A stretch of DNA of 64,000 nucleotides from JAAFJU01 sp043764895 (GCA_043764895.1 JAYUJY010000083.1:1-64000); one strand, 5' to 3'; shown: positions 27,253-36,803, counted from the stretch's first letter. Translations and numbers: made by a program. Notes: a model not told the origin generated them from the sequence alone.

Positions 27253-28181
27253 TACTCTAAACCCGTCATCAGCGTCACTTCCCAGACAAGCTGCGGCTGC
27301 ACGAAAGCTTTTAGATAGGCTTTAGCTTGCTCCAATTGTTGCAGCAGTACTGGGCTGGCTGCTGCACTTTTCCACCAGATTTGCTGAAGATAATCAATGA
27401 GCCAAATCTGAGATTCCGTATCTAGGGTTTTGGTAATTTGCTTAGCGAGTCGCAGCGCATCGGGAATGGTCACAGGCTTGCGAATGACTTGAGTTAGCAA
27501 TTCTGCCGGGATCTCCTGAAGCTTAGTCCACTGTTCCACCGCATCCCCCGGACTCCCCTGCGCCAAATCCAAAATTTGCGGTTGAGCGAGAATGTCCGAA
27601 TGTCCGGTCTGGGTCAATACCTGAACGACATCGGCCTGAGACAGGCGATAAAAGGGAATGCGCTGGGATCTCGACACCAAGGTCGGCAACAACGATTCCA
27701 CGCTGGGCGCAATCAAAATCAACGTCGCGCGGCCCGGTTCTTCCAACGTCTTTAGCAATGCATTTGCCGCCGCTTCAGGCATGGTTTCCGCATGGTCAAT
27801 GACGACGACCGATCGCGCTGCTTGCAAAGGTGGACGACTCAGAAACTGAGTAATCTCACGAATTTGGTCCAGCCGAACGATCGCCGCAGACTTGCGTTTA
27901 ATTCCCTCGGCATCGGCTTCAGCGGCGGTATAGCGCTTGTTCTGATGCAAATACGTCGGCTCCACCCAAAGCAAATCCGGGTGATTCCGAAGGTTGGTTT
28001 GCGATGGGTTGGTTTGCGATGGCGCGCTCAACAAAAGCTTAACAAATCCCGTCGCCGCCAGCCGTTTGCCAATGCCATGCGCCCCCGCAAATAAGTAAGC
28101 CGGGGCAATCCGATCGCGCAGATGAGCCTGGGTCAGCAGTTCTATTGCACTCGATTGTCCGATGAGAGAAGAAAAAGACAT
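27252..28181 (-). CDS. holB: DNA polymerase III delta' subunit
   Basis: The clamp-loader subunit delta' opens the sliding clamp together with delta. The 309-residue AAA+ protein has GAHGIGKRLAATGF (degenerate Walker A), VVVIDHAETMPEAAANALLKTLEEP (Walker B region and the SRC-type stretch) and TLVSRSQRIPF (sensor I region). Loss of a canonical Walker B acid is usual for delta'. Its stop codon is inside the AGTACT end of a palindromic repeat. It converges with the GH100 gene and follows the GT2 gene on the same strand. Confidence 0.88.
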   Translation of the reverse strand: MSFSSLIGQSSAIELLTQAHLRDRIAPAYLFAGAHGIGKRLAATGFVKLLLSAPSQTNPSQTNLRNHPDLLWVEPTYLHQNKRYTAAEADAEGIKRKSAAIVRLDQIREITQFLSRPPLQAARSVVVIDHAETMPEAAANALLKTLEEPGRATLILIAPSVESLLPTLVSRSQRIPFYRLSQADVVQVLTQTGHSDILAQPQILDLAQGSPGDAVEQWTKLQEIPAELLTQVIRKPVTIPDALRLAKQITKTLDTESQIWLIDYLQQIWWKSAAASPVLLQQLEQAKAYLKAFVQPQLVWEVTLMTGLE

Positions 28182-28233
28182 GGGCGATCGGGGCTAAGGG
28201 CTTTTTATCAATTTGTCAGCCTGTAAATCTATC

Positions 28234-29754
28234 TTAATCTCGGGCCGCGATCGTCATCAATGGCGATTCTTCCTTAAGAGTGCGCTTCGTGACGACCCAC
28301 TCGGTATTCCCTAACAGGTGATCGTAAATCGCAATAATGGCGATCATGCTCTTAAACACGCAGTAGAACGGGATAAAAAAGCAATAGGCTAAATACGCCC
28401 AGAATGGCTGCGGATTGCCTTTATAGCGCACAATCCAAGCCGCGATCGCCTGCGTAGGTCCGCTCAACAAGGTCAACACCGTCGTCACCCAATAGTAAGC
28501 CGGATCCAGTTCGGGAGCTTGAGCACCACTGAGCGACAAACTCAGCAAAATAGGAAAGACCTGCAACGCCACAAAGTGAAACGCCGCACTAAACACCAGT
28601 AGCATCGTCCAATAGGCCTTCTGCCAACGATCGAGAAAGGTCGATCGGAGCAAAGGCACTTGGTAGCGAATCGCCACTTCCATCCAGCCCTGCGCCCACC
28701 GCTTCCGCTGTGACCAGAAAGAAGGCACGTCCTCGGGTGCTAATTCAGTAATAATAATCCGAGGGTCATGGACAATTTGGTACCCCTGTAGCATCGTGCG
28801 TAAACTCGCATCAATATCTTCCGTCAGCATCTCCGGTGAGAACTGAATCCGTCTCAACACCGACGTTTTCCAGTAGCCATTGGACCCGCAGAAAATCCCC
28901 GTATCAAATAACAGCGACTTTGCCGGATGACTCGCCCCGTACATGCATTCAAACTCCACTGCAATCATCTGCGTCATGAAGTTTGCGGCGTAGTTGCGAA
29001 TCACGTTGCGGCCCTGTACCACTGAGTAGCGCCCCGTCGAGAGCCAATTCCACGCGATGTCGAAGCTATCGGGGTTAGGACGATGGTCCGCGTCCAAGAT
29101 CCCAGTGATTTCGCCTGTGACTATTTTTAGGGCGGCGTTAAGATTTTCAGCCTTCGATCGACTGCCCTCAACCCGCAATAGCTTGAGTTCAGGGTTTTTT
29201 GCCGCCAAGTCAGCTAGATCTTGTTCGATCGGCAGGTCTACGGGCGTGTTGTAGGCCAGCACGAGTTCAAAGCCGCCTGCCGGACGATCGATCGTCTCCA
29301 GAATGTACGTCAAGGTTTCCAGAATAATGCTCTGCTCATTAGGCAGATAGGCCGCCACCACCAAAGAGCAAGCAGGCGTCTCTCTAGTCTCAGAGCCGAC
29401 CGGAACAAAATAAGCATCATCTCGGCGGCGCACTCTCAAAAACCGCTGAACGAGTCCAAGTCGTGGACGTTTGCTGACTGTTTTAGACGAATACGTGACG
29501 GCAGTGGCGATCGCTTCACCCATCACGACGACGGAGGTGACAAAATACAGCACCGGAATCATCCAATGCAGGGCCAATAGATTGCCCTGATTATTCAAAA
29601 TGACGTAGTACAACAGCGTGGGAATGCCGATGACCACAACATGGGTAAAAATTATTTTGTCTAAAATCGCACCGAATACCGTGACCGATCGCCCAAGGGG
29701 GTTGCGGACGAGTGAGGCATTCGATCGTTGTTTTTTTAGCATTCCCTTGCGCAT
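28234..29754 (-). CDS. Membrane glycosyltransferase family 2
   Basis: A processive-type GT2 enzyme. Two N-terminal membrane segments (FTHVVVIGIPTLLYYVIL, WMIPVLYFVTSVVVM) precede the catalytic domain with ACSLVVAAYLPNE, ILDADHRP (DxD), MLTEDIDASLR (TED) and QRKRWAQGW (QxxRW). About four C-terminal membrane segments follow. It makes a cell-surface polysaccharide of unknown kind. The start is uncertain: ATG 29754 is given, ATG 29823 and GTG 29838 are upstream in frame, none with a well-placed ribosome site. Confidence 0.88.
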   Translation of the reverse strand: MRKGMLKKQRSNASLVRNPLGRSVTVFGAILDKIIFTHVVVIGIPTLLYYVILNNQGNLLALHWMIPVLYFVTSVVVMGEAIATAVTYSSKTVSKRPRLGLVQRFLRVRRRDDAYFVPVGSETRETPACSLVVAAYLPNEQSIILETLTYILETIDRPAGGFELVLAYNTPVDLPIEQDLADLAAKNPELKLLRVEGSRSKAENLNAALKIVTGEITGILDADHRPNPDSFDIAWNWLSTGRYSVVQGRNVIRNYAANFMTQMIAVEFECMYGASHPAKSLLFDTGIFCGSNGYWKTSVLRRIQFSPEMLTEDIDASLRTMLQGYQIVHDPRIIITELAPEDVPSFWSQRKRWAQGWMEVAIRYQVPLLRSTFLDRWQKAYWTMLLVFSAAFHFVALQVFPILLSLSLSGAQAPELDPAYYWVTTVLTLLSGPTQAIAAWIVRYKGNPQPFWAYLAYCFFIPFYCVFKSMIAIIAIYDHLLGNTEWVVTKRTLKEESPLMTIAARD

Positions 29755-29838
29755 AAGTGGTGTTGTCAGGATCGGGGGGAAGAATCTTAGGACTGTCAAT
29801 TCATGTGAAGCTTTGTGTAGCATACTCCATGAACTCAC

Positions 29839-30315
29839 ATCCCTACATGATCCATGGGATTATCCTCACTTTCCGGAAAGTGTAGCTATTTAATTTTCGC
29901 CGCCTGATAATGGGACTTAATTTAAGAATTTTGATTTAGATGTGTCAGTTAAATATTTAATTCTGTAACGAACTGTATCTGACTTCCTCCTTTAGAAGCA
30001 AGGCCCATTTAAGTTGCTCATTCTATATCAAGAATTCCTGACCTAGACATTTAATGCGCACATAATGAGCGGGTGATTCAAAACGGCATATTTATATCGG
30101 ATTTGTCGTGAAGGTAGCAGTTTTTAGATCATGGCCTCTCGTATTTTGAGGAAGTGATAAGGTTTAAAGCGTTAGCGTTGAGTGGGCATTTCATGGGTCT
30201 TTACATTACACTCATTATTGGACGTCATTTCCTAACATTGAAACATCAATCCAGGTTCCGGATTCGATCGTGTTAGGTGACAAATCCTGGGTGGGTAGTC
30301 TAATTTGGGCAGGTT
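29839..30315. other. Intergenic stretch between GT2 gene and riboswitch
   Basis: About 470 bp without a supported gene. It should hold the promoter of the GT2 gene to the left and that of the riboswitch-led gene to the right. Confidence 0.5.
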
Positions 30316-30437
30316 TCAGCCTGTTCAGAACGGAGGAACCAAATTCCTAATGGGGCTAATCAAATGAACAGATGTTCTACTGAGAGACACCTTCCTGTCT
30401 CAGCCCGTCAGCTAACTCCGTCGGCTAAGGAAGGAGT
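30316..30437 (+). promoter_or_regulatory. c-di-AMP riboswitch (ydaO-yuaA type)
   Basis: The aptamer core is plain: ACGGAGGAACC, then GGGGCTAATC, then the pair GACACCTTC with CCCGTCAGCTAACTCCG, and GGAAGGAG at the end that pairs with CACCTTCC. These match the conserved elements of the ydaO class in order and spacing. AGCC (30318-30321) pairs with GGCT (30423-30426) to close P1. It precedes the universal-stress-like gene by about 57 bp. Ligand binding is inferred from class. Confidence 0.95.
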
Positions 30438-30442
30438 GTTCT

Positions 30443-30484
30443 ATCTCCAAGTCACCCACCTCTCATAAAAATTATCTTGGAGAT
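30443..30484 (+). promoter_or_regulatory. Expression platform: hairpin masking the Shine-Dalgarno sequence
   Basis: ATCTCCAAG (30443-30451) is complementary to CTTGGAGAT (30476-30484), which contains the GGAG ribosome site of the GTG at 30494. Formation of this hairpin would block translation, so control is likely translational. Another possible pairing, GGTGGGT (30290-30296) with ACCCACC (30454-30460), overlaps the loop and could compete. Confidence 0.75.
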
Positions 30485-30493
30485 GTTAAAACT

Positions 30494-31186
30494 GTGAACA
30501 TTTCATCTATGCTCGCGCGTTTGCAGATGACGCTCGATCGCACTGATCTGACCGAGCGTCTGATCCTATCTGAACCCCGAACCCGATCGCTCCAATCCGC
30601 CGCCCTTCAAATTCCCACACTTCAATCCTCAGGGCTTTCTGTAGAAGCAGGCTACATCCTTGTCGTGGGCTATTCAGGTTCTCTGCGAAGTCAGGCAGCG
30701 CTCGACCTGACCCTTTGTCTCGCCCACCAAACTCGTCTCGCGACGGGGAAGCCTGTAACAGTTCAAGTGGTCTACGTTGTCGAAGAGGAAGCAGAGGCTC
30801 CGCTCTATGCTCCGACGACCGCAGCTTCTGTTGTTCCCGAACCCGTTGGACGCCGCAATCGTGCCCGGACCTCTGTTCTTGCCATGCCAGCGCCTCGGAA
30901 GACAGTCACTCAAGAAGCTCACGATCGGGCAAGTCAGTTTGAGCAGGCCGATCGGATTCTATGGCAGGCGCGCTGTCTGGCCGATGAGTGGCGCGGTTCC
31001 CTCAAAACACACCTTCGGTTTGGGTCTGTGGCTGAGCAACTTGCGCAGGTGGTCGAGGCTGAGAATGCAAATTTGCTGATCTTGGGCTGTGAATCGTGTC
31101 GATTACCGTTAGTGTGTCAAATCGTGAGACAAAATCTTCCCTGCACTATTTTAGGGATTCCGCCTATTGCGGATGACGATAACTAA
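30494..31186 (+). CDS. Universal stress protein-like protein under c-di-AMP riboswitch
   Basis: The 230-residue protein has the UspA fold: LVVGYSGSLRSQAALDLTLCLAHQT in the first strand-helix, and ENANLLILGCESCRLPLVCQIVRQNLPCTILGI in the last, with a G-X2-G-like end shifted. A long N-terminal extension (about 60 residues) and a basic insert (RRNRARTSVLAMPAPRK) are unusual. UspA-like domains bind ATP and in some cases c-di-AMP or cAMP. It starts at GTG 30494, 11 bp after GGAG, which the upstream hairpin covers. Confidence 0.82.
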   Translation: MNISSMLARLQMTLDRTDLTERLILSEPRTRSLQSAALQIPTLQSSGLSVEAGYILVVGYSGSLRSQAALDLTLCLAHQTRLATGKPVTVQVVYVVEEEAEAPLYAPTTAASVVPEPVGRRNRARTSVLAMPAPRKTVTQEAHDRASQFEQADRILWQARCLADEWRGSLKTHLRFGSVAEQLAQVVEAENANLLILGCESCRLPLVCQIVRQNLPCTILGIPPIADDDN

Positions 31187-31208
31187 TCTCTAAAGCTCCG
31201 GGTCTATC

Positions 31209-33251
31209 TTAGACCTGGGGCATGACCTGAGATAGGATTTGAGCCGGGATTTGGGAGAGCATTTTGGACTGGAGCAGGGTCCCGAAGCGGTCTTGGGTCG
31301 CACGCAAGGTCTGCGCCATGCCGTCTATGGCTGCATCGGCGTAGTCGGGTTGAGTCTGCCAGCCTTGCCATGCCACGATGTGATGCGTTAGCGCTTTTTG
31401 GAGATAGTCTTTTTGTTGGGCTGGGTTCAGTGAACTCTGGCTGTAGGTCACAGCGCGATGGTAGGCGGCTCCCAAATTATGGTGGGTGGCGTAGGGGTCG
31501 AAGCTCAAGTTTGGCGTCTCGGCCTGAATCAACCGCTCCACCATGGTGAGGCAGTTATGGTAGCTGTTGATGGACAGATCGAGTAAATCTGAGACGGAGC
31601 TAGGATCCGTTTCGTCGTGATTACACAGGTGCCAGTAGGCGGTGCCGAGGTTGTTTTCGGTCGCTGCATATCCGCTGGGCGTCGCGTCTGGGGTTCGATG
31701 CACGAGGGCGATTTGATAGGCTCCGATCGCCCGAATTAGCAAATCATGACTCGTTTCACTGGTGACGCGATCGAGATGATCCGCTTGAGATAAGTTCCAA
31801 TAGGTCGTGCCGAGGTTGTTCTGGATCATGGCGTGGGGCATGGGATGCTCAGCGGCGCTGTAATACTTCAGTGCGGCATCGTAACACCCGATCGCGGCTA
31901 GAAAATTGGCGAGGGGATCTTGATGTTGCGCTAGGGTCCAGTAAGCCGTTCCCAGATTGTTTTGGGTGCTGGCGTGCTGTTGAGGAAATTTTTCAATGGG
32001 TCGGTATTTGAGGGAGGCTTCGTAGGCGGCGATCGAGGCAGGCAGATGCGCCACCGGGTCAAACTGTTGGGCAAGTTCACCCCAGGTGGCCCCGAGATTA
32101 TTTTGTAGCATGGCGTAGCGGGCCGATTCGCAGGACTCATCCGTTTGGAGAATGGCTTTTTGGTAATGCTCTACGGCACTTTGGAGGTCGTTGTAGAGGT
32201 CGTCAATATTGTCTTGATAGCGCGATCGCATCCAGTGGAGATTCCCGAGGTCGTTGAGGATGTCGCAGACCATCGGGTGATGACGATCGATCGTTGCAAA
32301 GGCTTCACCATAGGCTTGGATTCCGAGGGTCAGTCGTTCAAGATTGGGCGAGTCGCAATCGCGGTACCAGTTTCCGAGGTCACGGTACGCTTCGGCTATT
32401 GTTCCTAAGGAAGTTGCGGAGGTTGGGGTGGCATTGTGTTCAGTGGCTTGTTCAGCGACTGCTACCGCCTGCAACCGTGCCGTCAGCTCTGCATGATTGA
32501 TCTGGGGAGAACCAGTAGTGGGCAACCAAGTGCGCAGGAGATCGCTAAGCACGATCGATTGAGCGACGGGCGTTTGAGACGGTGGCGTTTGAGCTGGGGT
32601 TCTTGGACTAAATTGAGCCGATCGATCGGTGACTTCAGCGTCGCTAGAGCCGTCGTTAGAAAACTGAAAAAGTCCCGTCTGCCACCGCCAAAACTCCGGA
32701 GCCGACTGACGAATGCTGTGATACCAGGGAGTATTGACCCAGATCACCAGGTTAAGATCAAACTGGGATTGATAGCGAGAGAGCGATCGCAACGAATTCA
32801 AAAACTGCCGCTGAACTTGAGCAGGCTGGCGAGTAAGGCTTTCGACACCGACGATTTGGAAGGCCATGTTGGCGAGACTGACTCGGCCTTTGCGGTGGGT
32901 TAGCCAATCAACCAGTTGCTTGTGGAGGTCAGGCTGCTCGGGTTGAATGGTTAACGTCACCAGACGAACGGCCGCAGACGCAGACGCAAGAGGACGATCG
33001 CCTGCAATCTGCTCTAACTCCGGGAGCGGTTCGCGGGAAAGGTCGCTGACAAGCCACTGACAGAGCTGCTGACGGAGTGCCAAATCCTCGCAGGCCGCCA
33101 CAAAAACTTGACGCCGCAATCCGAGACCTAATGCCAACCGGAGGCGTAAGTAGGTCTGCCGATTAAACCCTGAAAATACTTGAGCAATATCGGACACAGA
33201 GTCGGAGACGTCGGAAGAGGTGGATGCAGTGCGGCGGGCAGTTAATAGCAT
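31209..33251 (-). CDS. Tetratricopeptide repeat protein
   Basis: The 680-residue protein has an N-terminal alpha/beta part (LRRQVFVAACEDLALRQQLCQWLVSDL ... NLVIWVNTPWYHSIRQSAPEFWRW, residues 45-195) reminiscent of a degenerate NTPase domain, a variable Ser/Thr/Pro/Gln linker (about 200-235), then about eight TPR units with repeated LGNLHW or NNLGTTYW-type motifs. It probably scaffolds protein contacts. No Walker A loop is visible. Partner and role unknown. It faces the universal-stress-like gene. Confidence 0.85.
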   Translation of the reverse strand: MLLTARRTASTSSDVSDSVSDIAQVFSGFNRQTYLRLRLALGLGLRRQVFVAACEDLALRQQLCQWLVSDLSREPLPELEQIAGDRPLASASAAVRLVTLTIQPEQPDLHKQLVDWLTHRKGRVSLANMAFQIVGVESLTRQPAQVQRQFLNSLRSLSRYQSQFDLNLVIWVNTPWYHSIRQSAPEFWRWQTGLFQFSNDGSSDAEVTDRSAQFSPRTPAQTPPSQTPVAQSIVLSDLLRTWLPTTGSPQINHAELTARLQAVAVAEQATEHNATPTSATSLGTIAEAYRDLGNWYRDCDSPNLERLTLGIQAYGEAFATIDRHHPMVCDILNDLGNLHWMRSRYQDNIDDLYNDLQSAVEHYQKAILQTDESCESARYAMLQNNLGATWGELAQQFDPVAHLPASIAAYEASLKYRPIEKFPQQHASTQNNLGTAYWTLAQHQDPLANFLAAIGCYDAALKYYSAAEHPMPHAMIQNNLGTTYWNLSQADHLDRVTSETSHDLLIRAIGAYQIALVHRTPDATPSGYAATENNLGTAYWHLCNHDETDPSSVSDLLDLSINSYHNCLTMVERLIQAETPNLSFDPYATHHNLGAAYHRAVTYSQSSLNPAQQKDYLQKALTHHIVAWQGWQTQPDYADAAIDGMAQTLRATQDRFGTLLQSKMLSQIPAQILSQVMPQV

Positions 33252-33416
33252 TCAAGATAACCCATGTTTGGATGCTTCGCCTCGGTTTTTTTACGAGAAA
33301 AGCTTGAGATATCTACCTTTTTCGTCCTATGAATCCGATCGTCAGGATAAAAAATTAAACTTTAAAGAAAAAATTCAATGTTCTACCCTAAGACAAGAGA
33401 AAGCATTGAAGCCGTA

Positions 33417-34217
33417 CTAGCCGATCATTCCAGTGACCGGAGAGCTGGGGGAAGCGATCGCCGTGACCGGAATTCGGCCTGCAAGATAGGCAAGGCGTCC
33501 CGCTTGGACACCGAGGTTCATAGCTTTAGCCATTGCAGCGGGATCGTTGGCGAGGGCGATCGCGGTATTGATCAACAAGGCATCGGCTCCAAGCTCCATG
33601 GCTTGTGCGGCATCGCTAGGCGTACCAATGCCTGCATCGACGACCACTGGGATTTTGGCGTTTTCAATGATGATTTGGATATTGGCGAGATTGCGAATGC
33701 CTTGACCAGAACCAATGGGAGAGCCTAAGGGCATCACCGTCACGCAACCGACGTTTTCAAGCCGTTGGGCGAGAAGTGGGTCAGCGTTGATGTAGGGCAA
33801 CACCGCAAACCCTTCTTTGACGAGCTGTTCTGCCGCCTCAAGGGTGCCGATCGGGTCAGGCAAAAGATATTTTCCCGCCGGAATGACTTCAAGTTTGACA
33901 AAGTTGTTGTCTTCTTGTCCCAGCAGTTTAGCCATTTCGCGACCGAGACGAGCCACCCGGACGGCCTCTTCAGCGGTTTGACAGCCTGCGGTATTGGGCA
34001 ACATCCAAATTTTGGTCCAGTCGATCGCTTCGGCTAGCCCTTCATGGCCGGGAGCTTGGGTTTGGACTCGGCGCACAGCAACCGTGATGATGTCACATTC
34101 ACTCTCGGCTATGGCGGCCCGCATCTCATCAAAATTACGGTACTTGCCCGTTCCTGTCATGAGGCGCGATCGAAAGATTCGTCCGGCAATCACGAGCGGT
34201 TTAGTATCTAGCAACAT
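33417..34217 (-). CDS. thiG: Thiazole synthase ThiG
   Basis: ThiG makes the thiazole phosphate of thiamine from deoxyxylulose phosphate, dehydroglycine and ThiS thiocarboxylate. The TIM-barrel protein of 266 residues has SRLMTGTGKYRNF, the Schiff-base lysine region (NFVKLEVIPAGKYLLPD, Lys108) and VVDAGIGTPSDAAQAMELGADALLIN. It lies close to the ThiO gene, but in the opposite direction. In many cyanobacteria the two are fused. Confidence 0.95.
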   Translation of the reverse strand: MLLDTKPLVIAGRIFRSRLMTGTGKYRNFDEMRAAIAESECDIITVAVRRVQTQAPGHEGLAEAIDWTKIWMLPNTAGCQTAEEAVRVARLGREMAKLLGQEDNNFVKLEVIPAGKYLLPDPIGTLEAAEQLVKEGFAVLPYINADPLLAQRLENVGCVTVMPLGSPIGSGQGIRNLANIQIIIENAKIPVVVDAGIGTPSDAAQAMELGADALLINTAIALANDPAAMAKAMNLGVQAGRLAYLAGRIPVTAIASPSSPVTGMIG

Positions 34218-34220
34218 TTT

Positions 34221-34511
34221 TTAGTCTTCGTCCCAAGAATCAACCGCCAGTAAATAACTAATGGGGTCTTGCATTGAAAATTCAAATGCGATTAGTTCTT
34301 TTTTCCAGAACGCCCATTCATCTCCATAGAGAAGAGCTATCTTCCACAAACTATCCGTAGGCTTAATCAGCTTTTTATCAACCAATGATTTAACTTGGCG
34401 CTGAAGCTTTTCCATCGGACAAGCAACTTGTTGCAGCATACGTGAGGGTGAGAGGATTAATTTTAGTAAGGAAACTTCTTGAAATGCAGACGATTGCAAA
34501 GGGGGACTCAT
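34221..34511 (-). CDS. Small hypothetical protein upstream of thiG
   Basis: I do not recognise a family. The frame from ATG 34511 gives 96 residues, with a helical start (SLLKLILSPSRMLQQVACPMEKLQRQVKSLVDKKLIKPTDSLWKIALLYGDEWAFWKKELIAFEFS) and an acidic end (VDSWDED). A TTG at 34562 would add 17 residues. Its stop is 3 bp from the thiG start, so they form an operon. Confidence 0.6.
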   Translation of the reverse strand: MSPPLQSSAFQEVSLLKLILSPSRMLQQVACPMEKLQRQVKSLVDKKLIKPTDSLWKIALLYGDEWAFWKKELIAFEFSMQDPISYLLAVDSWDED

Positions 34512-34720
34512 GCGAGTTGCAGAATAATCTGCAAAACCCCATAGCAAGATTTCATGTTGCAATCATAGCGCACTTTGGAAGGGCGTCTTCATGATCTTTC
34601 GGGCGAGCAATTTCAGGTTATTCGGATTGGATGTCCTGAATGGAGAGTCCGCCTCTACAATGGTGAACGTGAAGCAAAGCTTTTTTGTCGTTAACTCATC
34701 GAAATCTTTCGGATAATCTC

Positions 34721-35125
34721 ATGAATATTTTTGGCAGAGTGTTTGGTGGTGTGTTGGTGCTTATCTCTTTGGGCTGGCTAGCCTCGATCGCGGGCATCCG
34801 TCCCGGTGGACTGGCGAGCAACCAGATTGATAGCAAGCAACAGACTGGAACAACGAATCTCAACGCGCCCAAACAAGCAGGCGCAACCTCCACAGATGGA
34901 AAAACACCCGTTTCCGGCGCTAAGCCTGGGACTCAAGTGGGAGCCTCAACCTTTACGACGGGACAAGCAACTTCAGGGCAGACCGCCACCGGAAAGACTG
35001 AAGTCGAAGCCAATCCTCGTGGTGTTAACGGCACTCCGGCAGTCGGCCAGAATACCACCACGACTGAAACGGCTCCGGTCGCCAACCCACCCCAAAAAGC
35101 CGCTCCGGTCGCAGCCGGATGGTAG
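34721..35125 (+). CDS. Low-complexity membrane-anchored or secreted hypothetical protein
   Basis: From ATG 34721 the product has 134 residues. Residues 1-25 form a signal-anchor (FGRVFGGVLVLISLGWLASIAGI) and the rest is Thr/Gly/Ala/Pro/Lys-rich and disordered (GTTNLNAPKQAGATSTDGK ... NTTTTETAPVANPPQKAAPVAAGW). It resembles small periplasmic linker proteins. No family is recognised. It lies divergent from thiG's operon and directly upstream of thiO. Confidence 0.65.
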   Translation: MNIFGRVFGGVLVLISLGWLASIAGIRPGGLASNQIDSKQQTGTTNLNAPKQAGATSTDGKTPVSGAKPGTQVGASTFTTGQATSGQTATGKTEVEANPRGVNGTPAVGQNTTTTETAPVANPPQKAAPVAAGW

Positions 35126-35175
35126 AGCAAGCCTGATACTGTAGAAAGGATAAGATTTGGGTAGATTAGGGCGTT

Positions 35176-36246
35176 ATGTCAGCAGTAGCGGAAGTGCTCA
35201 TCCTAGGCGGTGGCGGTGTGGGATTGGCGATCGCAGTGGAGTTGCGGTCTCGGGGGATTAAGGTCTCTGTGGTATGCAGGGACTTTGAGGAATCCGCCAG
35301 TTTGGCTGCTGCTGGAATGCTGGCTCCTCAAGCGGAAGGGCTTCCGGCAGGGGCTATGCGCTCTTTGTGCATTCGTAGCCGAGATCTTTATCCCACTTGG
35401 ATTCCAAAAATTGAAGCGCTTTCGGGGCAAGATGCAGGCTACTGGCAGTCTGGAATTCTTGCCCCTTTTTATGGTTCTAGTTCTAATCAGGTCAGTAACG
35501 CCTACGATCGGAAGCAAGTCCTAAAAATTCAGCCTCACTTAGGCGATGAGGTTCAGGGGGGGCACTGGTTTCCGGACGATGCTCAGGTGGATAATCGCAA
35601 GCTAGCGCGATCGCTTCGGGCGGCGGCCATTGCGGTGGGGGTGGATCTGCATTCAGGCGTGACGGCAACGGCAGTGAGGCGATCGGGCGATCGGGTAACG
35701 GCTATAGACACAACAACTGGCCCAATGCAGGCCGAACACTACATTCTTGCGACGGGCGCGTGGTCTCAATCTCTCTTACCGATTCCAGTGACGCCGCGAA
35801 AGGGACAAATGCTGTCGGTTCGGGTTCCGGGTTTTGAATCGGCTGAAGCGTTGCCGTTAAAGACAGTGCTGTTTGGGGAGGATATTTATATGGTGCCACG
35901 GCGAGATGGCCGCATTGTGATTGGGGCAACGGTGGAAGACGTGGGGTTCACGGCAGGAAATACGCCAGAGGGAATGGTTCATCTGCTTCAAGCGGCCACT
36001 CGGCTATTTCCGCCTATTGCAACCTACAGGCTTGAACAGTTTTGGTCTGGCTACCGTCCGGCGACCCCGGATGAGCTGCCGATTTTGGGCGAAAGTCCCT
36101 ATCAAAATCTGACCTACGCCACCGGACACTATCGCAACGGGATTCTTCTGACGCCGATTACGGGACAACTGATCGCCGATTGGGTGTGGAATCAAACCTG
36201 CGATCCGGTTCTCCAATCATTCCACTGGTCTCGACTCAGCCCGTAA
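35176..36246 (+). CDS. thiO: Glycine oxidase ThiO
   Basis: This FAD enzyme oxidises glycine to the imine used by ThiG. The 356-residue protein shows the FAD-binding LILGGGGVGLAIAVELRSRG near the start, AAGMLAPQAEG, HYILATGAWSQSLL, and the C-terminal VEDVGFTAGNTPEGM plus YRPATPDELPILG. Length suits a free-standing ThiO. Its last 55 bp overlap the 3' end of a convergent GNAT gene. Confidence 0.93.
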   Translation: MSAVAEVLILGGGGVGLAIAVELRSRGIKVSVVCRDFEESASLAAAGMLAPQAEGLPAGAMRSLCIRSRDLYPTWIPKIEALSGQDAGYWQSGILAPFYGSSSNQVSNAYDRKQVLKIQPHLGDEVQGGHWFPDDAQVDNRKLARSLRAAAIAVGVDLHSGVTATAVRRSGDRVTAIDTTTGPMQAEHYILATGAWSQSLLPIPVTPRKGQMLSVRVPGFESAEALPLKTVLFGEDIYMVPRRDGRIVIGATVEDVGFTAGNTPEGMVHLLQAATRLFPPIATYRLEQFWSGYRPATPDELPILGESPYQNLTYATGHYRNGILLTPITGQLIADWVWNQTCDPVLQSFHWSRLSP

Positions 36247-36770
36247 TAGGCACAGTTGCAGTGATAAAACACGTCATCCCGCTCGTAGCGCATTCCCAGC
36301 TTTTCCAAAATCCGAATCGAGGCCTCGTTTTCCGGTTTGGATATCGCTACAATTCGATGCAGATCTAACCCATCCCCTAGTTTTTGCCCAAACCCATAGT
36401 CTAGCCAAGCGATCGATGCCTCGGTGGCGTAGCCTTGTCCCCAGCAATCCTGAGCTAGCGTGTAAGCGAGATCCACTTCGCCTGTTTTCTCTAGGTGCCA
36501 AAGGCCGCATTGACCAATGACCCGATCGTCTTCCCTGCGTACCATGGCCCATAAACTAAACCCATAGGCCGCCTCATGACTTGACAGATATCGGAGATAG
36601 TCAACCGTCTCCTCAAAGGTCTTAGGGTTGCCCCGACCAATGTGCCGCATCACCTCAGGATCGCCCAAGATCACCGCCATGTCGATCGCATCGTTTTCCT
36701 GAAAAGGTCGCAGGAAGAGTCTCGACGTTTCGAGTTGCACGGGAGATTGCATCAGAGGAGATTGCATCAC
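36192..36770 (-). CDS. GNAT family N-acetyltransferase (RimJ/RimL-like)
   Basis: The 192-residue protein has ETSRLFLRPFQENDAIDMAVILGDPEVMRHIG, LAQDCWGQGYATEASIAWLDYGF (acetyl-CoA loop Q-G-Y-A) and ASIRILEKLGMRYE, typical of ribosomal-protein-type GNAT enzymes. The substrate is unknown. It overlaps the 3' end of thiO tail to tail by 55 bp and lies directly downstream of the PP2C gene on the same strand. Confidence 0.9.
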   Translation of the reverse strand: MMQSPLMQSPVQLETSRLFLRPFQENDAIDMAVILGDPEVMRHIGRGNPKTFEETVDYLRYLSSHEAAYGFSLWAMVRREDDRVIGQCGLWHLEKTGEVDLAYTLAQDCWGQGYATEASIAWLDYGFGQKLGDGLDLHRIVAISKPENEASIRILEKLGMRYERDDVFYHCNCAYYGLSRDQWNDWRTGSQV

Positions 36771-36803
36771 GAGACGGGACGGGTGTGTGACAAGCCAATG
36801 CCC

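Noticed and set aside
30241..30300. Second riboswitch aptamer upstream of the ydaO-type element
   Set aside because: Only a GGTGGGT segment that can pair with ACCCACC downstream; no further aptamer-like structure.
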